Assembly (NCBI GenBank): GCA_001824635.1
Contig: MHYB01000014.1
Span: 1 to 40,291 of the forward strand
DNA from: Planctomycetes bacterium GWF2_50_10
GTDB lineage: Bacteria > Planctomycetota > Phycisphaerae > Sedimentisphaerales > GWF2-50-10
Direction of reading: 5' to 3'
Length of the DNA: 40,291 nucleotides
Under the pieces are notes generated by a model. The model had not been told where the DNA came from, searched no databases, and was given only the letters and a program-made list of their open reading frames with translations. The position numbers and the translations under genes were made by a program. This document shows, piece by piece, positions 8,031-15,934 of this stretch (its first letter is position 1; every line of letters begins with the position of its first letter).

Positions 8031-9092
8031 CTATGCTTTGTTAATGTAACGATTAGGGGCGATCTGAGATAATTCCATTATCCGCTGTGGTGATTCCGGC
8101 ATTCCTGTGCGGGCAGAGAGGTATGCGGCGTCTATTATGGCCATATTATCGAGATTGTCCTGGGCAGTGCTGATTTTAAGTTGTGCCTTGTCGGGATCTT
8201 CAGGCCTGAACATTGCGGCAAAATCGCACAATATCGATGCAACGGAGTCTTCTTCCTGGTCTGTAAAGGTGCTTTTATCTGTAATTTCATTTGCCTGATT
8301 AAATAATACCAGCTCGTCCTGAACCATCGCGATCGCCTGGTCTTTGCCGTAAGCGTGAATGGAGACATAATTTGGGGCAAAAGACCTGCTGGCAGTCACT
8401 GTTGCAGTGAAGGTATCGGAATATTTTAATGAGATTACCGCGGTATCTTCGGTTACATAGAGCCGCTGCTGGCGATCTGGAGCGAGGCTGGTGGTGATTG
8501 CATATACCTGGCTGGGCAGCCCGAAATTCTGGAGTATCTGGTCAATGACGGCGTATGCACTGTAAAGTATAATTCCTCCGCCAGCTACTTTGGGATCCCG
8601 CTGGGCGGTTTCATGATAGAAGCCGAGCCCGCACTGGGCGATCAGCAATGAAAAGCTCTCAACCTGAGCATGGCTTATCGCTAAACTAAGTGCCGCGAAC
8701 GCTTTGCGACGCCTTTGAGTTGAAGCTACCGCGAAATGGACATTTTCCTTTTGCGCCGCAAGGGCGAAACCGGCCAGTTCATCGTAATTACGCGCCGGCG
8801 GCATGAGCCTAAGGATATTGATCTTGCGGCTCATCGCAGAACGTATGTGCTCGGAGCAGCTTTGAAGGGGTGCGGCGGCTATAACAGCGTCGAGCTGGTA
8901 GTTGGAAACAGCCATCCTGAAATCGTCGCAGGCCTGTGCGCCGCAATATGCGGCCGTCTTTGACGCGGCCTCAAAATCCTTATCGGCTATGGCGACAATT
9001 TCGTAAAGACCGCTGTTGACGGCGCAGTCGAGAAAAAGCCTTCCAGACTGTCCCAGTCCAAGCAAGGCGACCCTTATTCGATGCTCACTCAT
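8031..9092 (-). CDS. Gfo/Idh/MocA-like protein lacking the usual EKP motif
   Basis: A 353-residue protein of the Gfo/Idh/MocA fold. The N-terminal Rossmann domain begins RVALLGLGQSGRLF (residues 7-20) with a glycine pattern close to GxGxxG, and DAVIAAAPLQSCSEHI follows at 68-83. In active sugar dehydrogenases the next strand carries a Glu-Lys-Pro motif whose lysine is catalytic. Here that stretch reads ILRLMPPARNYDE (about 93-105), so the lysine appears to be Met. The C-terminal beta-sheet domain (from about 125) is present, with QRDPKVAGGGIILYSAYAVID. It starts 22 bp after glyA on the same strand, so it may be co-transcribed. It may be a cofactor-binding protein without dehydrogenase activity, or one with a different catalytic residue. 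The substrate is unknown. Confidence 0.85.
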   Translation of the reverse strand: MSEHRIRVALLGLGQSGRLFLDCAVNSGLYEIVAIADKDFEAASKTAAYCGAQACDDFRMAVSNYQLDAVIAAAPLQSCSEHIRSAMSRKINILRLMPPARNYDELAGFALAAQKENVHFAVASTQRRRKAFAALSLAISHAQVESFSLLIAQCGLGFYHETAQRDPKVAGGGIILYSAYAVIDQILQNFGLPSQVYAITTSLAPDRQQRLYVTEDTAVISLKYSDTFTATVTASRSFAPNYVSIHAYGKDQAIAMVQDELVLFNQANEITDKSTFTDQEEDSVASILCDFAAMFRPEDPDKAQLKISTAQDNLDNMAIIDAAYLSARTGMPESPQRIMELSQIAPNRYINKA

Positions 9093-9114
9093 GCAATCCT
9101 TTGCCGTACGATGA

Positions 9115-10371
9115 TTAGGACGGCTTTATAAAGTGCTCAGGTACAGGGAACTGCGAGCACAGCAGAAGTACTTCTTTTCCGACCTGCTCGATCACCGATT
9201 CGTTATCGATGTTTTCGGCGACCTTAGCCATGTACTCGGCTATTTTGGCCATTTCTGGTTCTTTCATACCGCGGCTTGTAATGGCAGGTGTGCCTATTCG
9301 CAGGCCGCTTGGGTTGAATGGTGGTGCGGGATCATCAGGGATCGTGTTGTAGTTTGTCTCGATCCTTGCGCGATCGAGTGCCTTGGCGAATTTTTTGCCC
9401 GGTATGCCTTTGTTACGAAGGTCAATCAAGACCAGGTGATTGTCCGTACCGTCGGAAACGAGCTTGAAACCCTTTTCCATGAGTTTCTGTGCCAGTGCGG
9501 CGGCGTTTGCGACGATCTGTTTGGCATATGCGACAAATTCGGGCGTGTCCGCTTCTGCAAGTGCCACCGCGATCGCGGTTACGGTATGCATATGCGGGCC
9601 GCCTTGAAGGCCCGGGAATACTGATTTATCCACACTGGCTGCATGCTCGGCTTTGCACAGCAGCATTCCGCCACGCGGGCCTCGAAGTGTTTTGTGTGTC
9701 GTGGTTGAGACAATATCTGCATAGGGTACGGGGCTTGGATGAATGCCTGCCACCACAAGGCCGGAAATGTGGGCGATATCCGCAAGCAGGAACGCCCCGA
9801 CTTCCTTTGCTATCCTGCCGAACTGCGAAAAATCAATAGTTCTCGGATATGCCGTTGCGCCGCAGATGATCATCTTGGGCCGGTGCTGTTTGGCAAGTTC
9901 CTCGATCTGGTTGAAATCGAGCCTGCCGGTATCGCCGCGAACGGTGTATTGCACGGATTTGTAGAATTTGCTTGTGACGCTCACCTTCCATCCATGGGTC
10001 AGGTGGCCGCCGTAAGGCAGTGAAAGTCCCATTACCGTGTCGCCCGGAGAAAGCAGGGCATTATATGCGCCAAGGTTGGCGACGGAGCCTGAATAAGGCT
10101 GCACATTGGCATGGTCAGCCTTGAATACCTTTTTTGCACGCTGGATGGCAATGGTTTCGATAAGATCAGTTACCTGCTGGCCCTCGTAGTATCGCTTGCC
10201 GGGGTAACCTTCGGAATATTTATTGGTTAAAACAGAGCCGCTGGCCTGCATTACCGCCTTGGAAACGTAGTTTTCCGAAGGGATAAGCCGCAATGAACCG
10301 CTTTGGCGGGTCTGCTCCTGCTTGATAAGTTCGTAAATCTGAGGATCGTATTGTGCTAACGCAGTGTTCAT
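9115..10371 (-). CDS. glyA: Serine hydroxymethyltransferase
   Basis: PLP-dependent enzyme converting serine and tetrahydrofolate to glycine and methylene-tetrahydrofolate, a main source of one-carbon units. The 418-residue product has the family hallmarks: LIPSENYVSKAV near residue 30, NKYSEGYPGKRYYEG at 50-64, PYSGSVANLGAYNALL, and the PLP-lysine motif VSTTTHKTLRGPRGG with K227. The frame stays open to 10434, but I place the start at the ATG at 10371: a TGGAG ribosome-binding site lies close upstream, the N-terminus then matches the family, and the predicted promoter (10402-10430) would start transcription downstream of the earlier possible start. The Gfo/Idh/MocA-like gene follows after 22 bp. 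Confidence 0.97.
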   Translation of the reverse strand: MNTALAQYDPQIYELIKQEQTRQSGSLRLIPSENYVSKAVMQASGSVLTNKYSEGYPGKRYYEGQQVTDLIETIAIQRAKKVFKADHANVQPYSGSVANLGAYNALLSPGDTVMGLSLPYGGHLTHGWKVSVTSKFYKSVQYTVRGDTGRLDFNQIEELAKQHRPKMIICGATAYPRTIDFSQFGRIAKEVGAFLLADIAHISGLVVAGIHPSPVPYADIVSTTTHKTLRGPRGGMLLCKAEHAASVDKSVFPGLQGGPHMHTVTAIAVALAEADTPEFVAYAKQIVANAAALAQKLMEKGFKLVSDGTDNHLVLIDLRNKGIPGKKFAKALDRARIETNYNTIPDDPAPPFNPSGLRIGTPAITSRGMKEPEMAKIAEYMAKVAENIDNESVIEQVGKEVLLLCSQFPVPEHFIKPS

Positions 10372-10401
10372 ATGTTTTCTCCAGGTAAAAGTAAGCGAAC
10401 T

Positions 10402-10430
10402 TTTATAACACGGCAATGTCGCCGTGACAA
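10402..10430 (-). promoter_or_regulatory. glyA promoter with a palindrome in its spacer
   Basis: On the minus strand TTGTCA (10430-10425) and TATAAA (10407-10402) are separated by exactly 17 bases. Inside and just overlapping the spacer is the perfect inverted repeat CACGGC-6-GCCGTG (10409-10426). A protein bound there would cover the polymerase site, so this could be an operator for glyA. No candidate regulator is encoded next to it. Confidence 0.72.
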
Positions 10431-10440
10431 GCATTTTATG

Positions 10441-10468
10441 TTGACAATAGTCCTTAAATCATTACTAT
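10441..10468 (+). promoter_or_regulatory. Sigma-70-like promoter for the TPR gene
   Basis: TTGACA at 10441-10446 is a perfect -35 box. TACTAT at 10463-10468 follows after 16 bases. Transcription would begin about 25 bases before the ATG at 10502. It stands back to back with the glyA promoter, about 10 bp away. Confidence 0.75.
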
Positions 10469-10501
10469 ATTACGTTTTAGGGTATTTTTTAACTACTGAT
10501 T

Positions 10502-11914
10502 ATGGCAGAGCGAACTCCATCAGAACAACTTGAAAATGCAAAAGTCTTCTTCACTCGTGCAGAGGAAGTGGCCGTGACCGGCAATTACGACTATGCCATA
10601 GAGATGTATCTTGACGGTATTCGCAGGGCACCCGATGCGCTCAAGGAAGGGCATTTGGCTTTGCGGCAAGTTGCGCTTCTTCGTATCAAAAAGGGCGGCA
10701 AAAAGCCCGGTATGCTCGATAAGATCAAGCGATCTTCGAAGCAGAAAGACCCAATAGAAGAACTGATAAACCAGGAATGGCTCTTTGCGCATGACCCGGA
10801 TAATGTCGGATATGCAGAGGGTTTTTTAAAAGCAGCAACGGCCGCCGGAGTAAAAAATACTGCCGCCTGGGTGGCTGATATGGTTTTTGAAGCCAATATA
10901 TCGGCTTCTAAGCCGTCTTTTGCGACTTTTATGATGCTCAAGGAATCCTACCGCATGGCTGGGGATTTCGAAAAAGCCATACGGGCACTCCACTATGCCA
11001 TGAAAGCTAAGCCTTCTGACCTACAGCTTGCCGATGAGCTGAAAAATCTTTCCGCCGAGCATGCCATGAAAAAAGGTAAGTACGATCAAGAAGGTGATTT
11101 CCGTCAATCCATACAAAACCGGGAAGGCCAGGAAAAGCTTCAGGCTCAGAATGCTGTAGTTAAAACGGATGATTACAAGGTAATTGCGCTTAAAGCAGCC
11201 CGCGAAACTGCTGAAAAGAACCCCACATTTACGACTATTTCCAAGCTTGCAGATGCCCTGGCCGAAGCAGGCACAGAAGATTCGTTCAATGAAGCCCTCT
11301 CAATTTTGGAAGCTAAATTCGCTCAAACGCAGGAATTTGCCTATAAAAGACACTCTAACGAGTTGAAAATAAAGAACTTACAGCGTCTTGTCAGGGCTTC
11401 GAGATCCGCCGTTGAGGAAAACCCCACTGATGTGCAGGCCCGGACTCGTTATGACAAACAAATGTCTGAACTGCTCAAATCCGAGCTTGAACATTTTAAA
11501 ACGTGTGTCGAACAGTATCCGACCGACGGCAAAATGAAATATGAATACGGCATACGGCTGATGCGCGTAAAGCGGTTTGATGATGCCATCCCGATGCTTC
11601 AGGATGCCCAAAAAGATCCAAAATACCGTTTTTCGGCAATGGATAAAATGGGACTGTGTTTCTTTTATAAGGGCTGGTTTTCAGATGCCGCTGATATTTT
11701 TCGGCAGGCGATTGAGTCTTATGAAATAAAAGATGATGCAACCGCCAAGGACTTGCGTTATAATCTGGCCCGCTCTTTGGAAGAGCAGGGTCAAACGGAA
11801 CAGGCCCTGGAGTTATATCGTAAGCTGGCACAATTGGATTTTGGATACAAGGACGTTCGCCAGCGGGTCGATAAGTTGCGAGCCGGTTCTAAACCCGAGC
11901 AACCAACCTCTTAG
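10502..11914 (+). CDS. Tetratricopeptide-repeat protein, function unknown
   Basis: A 470-residue cytoplasmic-looking protein without signal peptide or membrane helix. Helical repeats of TPR type are visible: an N-terminal one (FFTRAEEVAVTGNYDYAIEMYLDGIRRAP), one at about 145-170 (LKESYRMAGDFEKAIRALHYAMKAKP), and three near the C-terminus (YGIRLMRVKRFDDAIPMLQ, MGLCFFYKGWFSDAADIFRQ, LARSLEEQGQTEQALELYRKL). The middle (about 185-330) is charged and less regular. TPRs mediate protein-protein contacts, and the partner is unknown. The gene is 41 bp upstream of rpsT on the same strand and may share its transcript. Confidence 0.85.
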   Translation: MAERTPSEQLENAKVFFTRAEEVAVTGNYDYAIEMYLDGIRRAPDALKEGHLALRQVALLRIKKGGKKPGMLDKIKRSSKQKDPIEELINQEWLFAHDPDNVGYAEGFLKAATAAGVKNTAAWVADMVFEANISASKPSFATFMMLKESYRMAGDFEKAIRALHYAMKAKPSDLQLADELKNLSAEHAMKKGKYDQEGDFRQSIQNREGQEKLQAQNAVVKTDDYKVIALKAARETAEKNPTFTTISKLADALAEAGTEDSFNEALSILEAKFAQTQEFAYKRHSNELKIKNLQRLVRASRSAVEENPTDVQARTRYDKQMSELLKSELEHFKTCVEQYPTDGKMKYEYGIRLMRVKRFDDAIPMLQDAQKDPKYRFSAMDKMGLCFFYKGWFSDAADIFRQAIESYEIKDDATAKDLRYNLARSLEEQGQTEQALELYRKLAQLDFGYKDVRQRVDKLRAGSKPEQPTS

Positions 11915-11955
11915 TAAGATATTAATAAGGTACATTAGAAACTTAGGAGTTTAAA

Positions 11956-12240
11956 GTGGCACATTCGTTATCAGCCAAAAAAAGAGTCCGTCAGGACGCT
12001 AAAAAGAAACTTATCAATCGCGCCCGTAAAAGCGCGGTCAAGACCCAGGTCAAGCATCTGGAAGACGCGATTAAAGCCGGCGATCTGGCCAAGGTGCAGG
12101 AGGCTTTCAAGGCAACATCCAAAAAGCTCGACAAGGTCGCCTCGACTTCAACGATGCACAAGAACACCGCTGCCCGCAAGAAATCTCGGCTTGCCAAGCG
12201 AGTCAACGCCCTCAAAGCCAAATCTTCTGCCCAGGCTTAG
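11956..12240 (+). CDS. rpsT: Small ribosomal subunit protein bS20
   Basis: The 94-residue, strongly basic protein matches bS20, a primary 16S rRNA binder of the 30S subunit. It starts MAHSLSAKKRVRQDAKKKL, followed by helical lysine/alanine-rich segments and ASTSTMHKNTAARKKSRLAKR near the C-terminus. The start is GTG at 11956 with AGGAG at 11945-11949, about 6 bases away. A strong terminator follows within 30 bp. Confidence 0.97.
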   Translation: MAHSLSAKKRVRQDAKKKLINRARKSAVKTQVKHLEDAIKAGDLAKVQEAFKATSKKLDKVASTSTMHKNTAARKKSRLAKRVNALKAKSSAQA

Positions 12241-12266
12241 TCCAAAGGGAGCACATCGAATCATCG

Positions 12267-12298
12267 CGTCCAGCCGGACCTCCGGTTGGACGTTTTTT
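12267..12298 (+). terminator. Intrinsic terminator after rpsT
   Basis: A 12-bp stem (CGTCCAGCCGGA with TCCGGTTGGACG, one G-T pair) with a very short loop is followed directly by six T residues at 12293-12298. It ends the TPR-rpsT transcript before rnr. Confidence 0.92.
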
Positions 12299-12406
12299 AT
12301 TGCCCTTGCGCCGAAATTATTTCCATGTCGTATATATTCTTGAATGTTGAGTTTAAGCCGGCTTTCGCATTTGTCCGATAATGTATATATCTAATTAGAG
12401 AGAAAG

Positions 12407-14662
12407 ATGCCGGAAGTATTCAAACAGAAGATATTGAAGTTCCTCACTCGGCGTGACTACATGCCGCTCAAGCTCCATCCGCTCGCGAAAGCCTTGGGTG
12501 TCGAGGATGATCAGTTCGAGACATTCGCAGCTGCTTTTAAGGAACTTTACCAGGCCGGCCGTGTTGTTATTGGCGCGAAAAACCTTATTTCACTGCCGCC
12601 GCCTTCAAGCAAGATGGTCGGCAAATTCCGTTCCAACCCCAAGGGTTTTGGCTTTGTCATACCTCTTGAGCCTAATGCTCAAGGCGATCTTTTTATCCCG
12701 CCCGGAGCCACGATGGAAGCCATGACCGGCGATACCGTCGAGGCGCGTGTCACGCAAAGAGGCAAACGATCCGGCAAGATGCAATATAATGGCGAGATCA
12801 TCGCGATACTTGAACGCGGACATGATCAGCTTGTCGGCACGCTGAATAAAGAGAACGGCCAGTGGTTCGTCAAACCGGATGGCAACACGCTTCTCGAACC
12901 CGTAAGCGTCGATGATGTAACCGCCAAAAACGCCCAGATCAATGACAAAGTAGTTATTGAGATCATCGCGTACCCAAGTGAAAAGTATCTTGCCCGCGGC
13001 GTAATTATCGAAGTGCTTGGAAAGGCTGGCCTGTATGATTCCGAAATACGCTCCGTTATAAAACAGTTCCATTTGCCCGAAGAATTCCCCTCCCAGTGCA
13101 TAGAGCAGTCTAGGCAAGCGGCAAATGATTTCAGCCCCGATACGGTTGAGTCACGCGATGACATTTCAGACCAGGTTGTAATCACTATCGACCCGCCAGA
13201 TGCAAAGGATTTCGATGATGCCATCAGCCTTGTTCGCAATCTCGACGGCAACTGGGTTTTGGGCGTGCATATCGCTGATGTAAGCACATTTATAGCCATG
13301 AATTCCCCGCTGGATATCGAGGCACGCGAGCGCGGCAACAGCGCATACCTGCCGGGCAAAACCATCCCTATGCTGCCCGAAATTTTGAGCAACGGTATAT
13401 GTTCGCTCCAGCCTAATCAGAGACGTTTCGTCAAAAGCGCTTATATAACCTACGACAACGACGGCCACGTCCTTGGTCGCGACTTCGCCAACAGCATAAT
13501 CAAATCGTTCGAACGCCTTACCTACGAACGCGCTTATGACATTATCAACGGCCAGGTCACCGGCGAAAAGCCCGAAGTGGTTTCCCTTTTAAAAGACATG
13601 GAGCATCTCGCCCAGGCTATTGAAAAGCGCCGTGATCGCCAGGGTGCAATTCATCTTAATCTCCCTGAGATCGAATTGATCCTTGACAAACAGGGCAAGG
13701 TCATCGATGCCGAACCCGCCGAAAACAGCTATCCGCACACGATAATCGAAATGTTCATGGTCGAAGCGAATGAAGCTGTTGCCGCTTTGCTGGATCGTTT
13801 CCGCGTTCCCTTTATGCGACGCATTCATCCTGACCCAGACAGCATCAGCACCAACAATCTCATTCGCTTTGTGAGCCTTTGCGGCATAAAGATCCCCCGC
13901 AAGCTTGACCGCCGCGCGATCCAGGATCTTTTGGCGTTTGTACATGGCACGCCTGCCGAACTGCCGATTAACCTCCATGTACTGCGATCGCTTACCCGCG
14001 CCGAATATTCCCCGCTCCACATTGGCCATTACGCGCTGGCGTCGGAACATTATTGCCACTTCACTTCACCGATAAGACGATACGCCGACCTGCTCGTTCA
14101 CCGTCTGCTCCAATGCTATCTCGAGCAGCGTCTTAACATGATCGGCCTTGAAGAAGTGCTCCCCGATGCCGAACTCATCGAGATCGGAAAGCACATCTCC
14201 TTCACCGAGCAGCGAGCCAATGACGCCGAGGGCGAACTTAAAAAAGTGCTCCTCCTCCAGATGCTCAGCGAACATATTGGTGAATCGCTCGACTGCGTCG
14301 TATCGGGCCTTACAAATTTCGGCATTTTTGTCCAGTCCACCCGTTTCGGTATCGATGGCCTCATCCCGTTTGAGCAACTCAGTGACGATGAATGGAGGTA
14401 TGATGACCACCGCCACTGCGCAGTGTCAAAGCGGGCAGGGAAAATGGTTCATCTCGGCGATCCGATGGTCTGCCAGATCGTCTCCGTAAACATTTCCGCC
14501 AGGCAGTTGAGCCTTGCCCCCCTCGAACCGCTTACAGAAACCGAACCTAAACCAAAGAAAGCCAAATATCAGGCCACCCGCACCCGAAGAACTTCCGACA
14601 GACGCCGCAGTACTTCAGGCAGAATCCCCGACCGTAGAAAGGCCCCTCGCCGCAAGAAATAA
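12407..14662 (+). CDS. rnr: Ribonuclease R (RNB-family 3'-5' exoribonuclease)
   Basis: Processive exoribonuclease that degrades structured RNA and takes part in mRNA and rRNA quality control. The 751-residue protein has an N-terminal winged-helix-like part (about 1-65) and cold-shock/OB domains (about 70-230, with GKFRSNPKGFGFVIP). The RNB catalytic domain starts with the acidic active-site stretch DPPDAKDFDDAI at about 262-273, with later conserved phrases HIADVSTFI, RRIHPDP and HYCHFTSPIRRYADLLVHR. An S1 domain follows near 625-705 (SGLTNFGIFVQSTRFGIDGL). The C-terminal 45 residues are strongly basic (TRRTSDRRRSTSGR), as in other RNase R proteins. AGAGAG lies just before the ATG. It is 14 bp from crcB, so the two are probably co-transcribed. 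Confidence 0.96.
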   Translation: MPEVFKQKILKFLTRRDYMPLKLHPLAKALGVEDDQFETFAAAFKELYQAGRVVIGAKNLISLPPPSSKMVGKFRSNPKGFGFVIPLEPNAQGDLFIPPGATMEAMTGDTVEARVTQRGKRSGKMQYNGEIIAILERGHDQLVGTLNKENGQWFVKPDGNTLLEPVSVDDVTAKNAQINDKVVIEIIAYPSEKYLARGVIIEVLGKAGLYDSEIRSVIKQFHLPEEFPSQCIEQSRQAANDFSPDTVESRDDISDQVVITIDPPDAKDFDDAISLVRNLDGNWVLGVHIADVSTFIAMNSPLDIEARERGNSAYLPGKTIPMLPEILSNGICSLQPNQRRFVKSAYITYDNDGHVLGRDFANSIIKSFERLTYERAYDIINGQVTGEKPEVVSLLKDMEHLAQAIEKRRDRQGAIHLNLPEIELILDKQGKVIDAEPAENSYPHTIIEMFMVEANEAVAALLDRFRVPFMRRIHPDPDSISTNNLIRFVSLCGIKIPRKLDRRAIQDLLAFVHGTPAELPINLHVLRSLTRAEYSPLHIGHYALASEHYCHFTSPIRRYADLLVHRLLQCYLEQRLNMIGLEEVLPDAELIEIGKHISFTEQRANDAEGELKKVLLLQMLSEHIGESLDCVVSGLTNFGIFVQSTRFGIDGLIPFEQLSDDEWRYDDHRHCAVSKRAGKMVHLGDPMVCQIVSVNISARQLSLAPLEPLTETEPKPKKAKYQATRTRRTSDRRRSTSGRIPDRRKAPRRKK

Positions 14663-14676
14663 TTTAGAGGATATCG

Positions 14677-15057
14677 ATGCTGATCGTTTTTGTAGTTGCA
14701 ATAGGGGGAGCAATAGGCTCAGTGCTTAGGTATTGGTTCAGTGGCGCCGCCTACCGGCTTTTCGGCTCCAGCTTTCCATGGGGCACGCTGACCGTCAATC
14801 TTCTCGGCTCAGCCTTGATAGGATTTTTATTTGCCGCATTCGAGCGGTCTGCCGCCCACCCAGCCACAAGAATGTTCGTAATGATGGGCATACTCGGCGG
14901 TTTTACAACTTTTTCTGGTTTCAGCATTGAAAACCTTAATCTGCTCCGTGATGGGCAGGTGCGGGCAGCCGTGATGAACATTTTAGTCAGCAATGTGCTG
15001 GGCATCGCACTGGCATTTGGCGGATACTGGCTCTATAAGAACGTGAGCACTTGGTAA
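14677..15057 (+). CDS. crcB: Fluoride channel CrcB/Fluc
   Basis: A 126-residue, four-helix inner-membrane protein of the Fluc family, which exports fluoride as a dual-topology dimer. Characteristic sequence is visible: GGAIGSVLRYWFSG at the N-terminus, FPWGTLTVNLLGSALIGF at 34-51, and GILGGFTTFSGFSIE at about 71-85, including the TTFS segment of the central break. It follows rnr after 14 bp and is followed directly by a DUF190 gene, a pairing often seen with crcB. The spacing leaves no room for a fluoride riboswitch directly upstream. Confidence 0.95.
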   Translation: MLIVFVVAIGGAIGSVLRYWFSGAAYRLFGSSFPWGTLTVNLLGSALIGFLFAAFERSAAHPATRMFVMMGILGGFTTFSGFSIENLNLLRDGQVRAAVMNILVSNVLGIALAFGGYWLYKNVSTW

Positions 15058-15068
15058 AGGAGACTCTT

Positions 15069-15419
15069 ATGGTAAAAATGGGAACGCAGGGGCAATTGCT
15101 CAGAGTATTCGTCGGAGAAAGTGATAAGCTTTCCGGAAAACCCCTTTACGAACAGATCGTCATTGAAGCCAGGCGGCTCAATTTAGCCGGTGCAACAGTC
15201 CTCCGCGGCATAATGGGCTACGGCGCAAACAGCAGGGTACATACCGCCAAGATGCTCCGCCTCAGCGAGGATCTGCCCGTCGTCGTCGAAATCGTTGATG
15301 AAGCCGAAAAGATCGCCACAATAATGGATTTCCTCGATACTCATGTGCAGGAAGGGTTGATTACTCTTGAAAATGTAAACGTAATTAAATACCGCCATAG
15401 CGGAAAAAATTTGGCGTAG
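15069..15419 (+). CDS. DUF190-family protein next to crcB
   Basis: A 116-residue soluble protein of the DUF190 family, recognised by GKPLYEQIVIEARRLNLAGATVLRGIMGYG, SRVHTAKMLRLSEDLPVVVEIVD and a C-terminal ITLENVNVIKY strand. The fold is like PII signalling proteins (ferredoxin-like, trimeric), and the genes are often next to crcB. A role in fluoride or ion homeostasis is inferred from this. I chose the ATG at 15069, with AAGGAG at 15057-15062 about 6 bases upstream, over an in-frame TTG at 15051 that overlaps the crcB end. Confidence 0.92.
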   Translation: MVKMGTQGQLLRVFVGESDKLSGKPLYEQIVIEARRLNLAGATVLRGIMGYGANSRVHTAKMLRLSEDLPVVVEIVDEAEKIATIMDFLDTHVQEGLITLENVNVIKYRHSGKNLA

Positions 15420-15510
15420 CAGGAATTTTGAAATATAAGACACCTGCAGTTGTGAACTTTTTCGCTTTCAGTGACGTACAACGTAAGAACAATTTATTAT
15501 GGAGGTCACT

Positions 15511-15789
15511 ATGAAATATGCTCTATTGTCGCTAGCCGTATGCCTGCTTGCCTTTGCGGGCGGGTGCAAAAAGGATAACACGGTCGAATCCAAGCAGAAA
15601 GAGGCAAATTCAGCCGCCGCGGCCCAGGGCGAGCAGACGATCTGCCCGGTTATGGGCGGCAAGATCGATAAAAATGTAAAAACCGAATACCAGGGCAAAA
15701 CTGTCTATTTCTGCTGTTCAGGCTGTATTGATACCTTCAAGGCCGATCCCAACAAGTACATCGACAAGCTGCCGCAGTTTAAAAGTTAA
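15511..15789 (+). CDS. YHS-domain lipoprotein, putative metal-binding
   Basis: A 92-residue secreted lipoprotein. The signal peptide MKYALLSLAVCLLAFAGGC ends at a lipobox-like AGGC (cysteine about residue 19). After a short polar linker comes a YHS domain (CPVMGGKIDKNVKTEYQGKT and VYFCCSGCIDTFKADPNKYI). The C-P-V and CCSGC cysteines are typical of YHS metal-binding domains, which bind copper or other soft metals. The ATG at 15511 has GGAGG at 15501-15505; an in-frame ATG at 15499 overlaps that site and is rejected. It precedes the Cus-type efflux genes, so a periplasmic metal-delivery role is inferred. Confidence 0.88.
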   Translation: MKYALLSLAVCLLAFAGGCKKDNTVESKQKEANSAAAAQGEQTICPVMGGKIDKNVKTEYQGKTVYFCCSGCIDTFKADPNKYIDKLPQFKS

Positions 15790-15934
15790 TGCAGTTCAAA
15801 AATTCCGCCGTGCGGCCGATCTTTTTCTAATCGCTTTTTATGCCACATGCGACAACCTGAAAAATTGGGTTGTAAATGAACGGTTTTGCGACGAAAATGG
15901 GTACCACAAAACCAATAGTCACGGGAGGATGCCG

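Noticed and set aside
10372..10434. Longer glyA start adding 21 residues
   Set aside because: The predicted promoter lies inside this stretch, and the ATG at 10371 has the ribosome-binding site and the family-like N-terminus.
14650..14676. Possible fluoride riboswitch before crcB
   Set aside because: Only 14 bp separate rnr and crcB, far too short for the riboswitch fold.
15790..15934. A further gene or attenuator between the YHS gene and the outer-membrane factor
   Set aside because: The frame is open through this stretch, but the ribosome-binding site and signal peptide mark the start at 15935. The ACAACC/GGTTGT hairpin near 15853 is weak and has no T-run.
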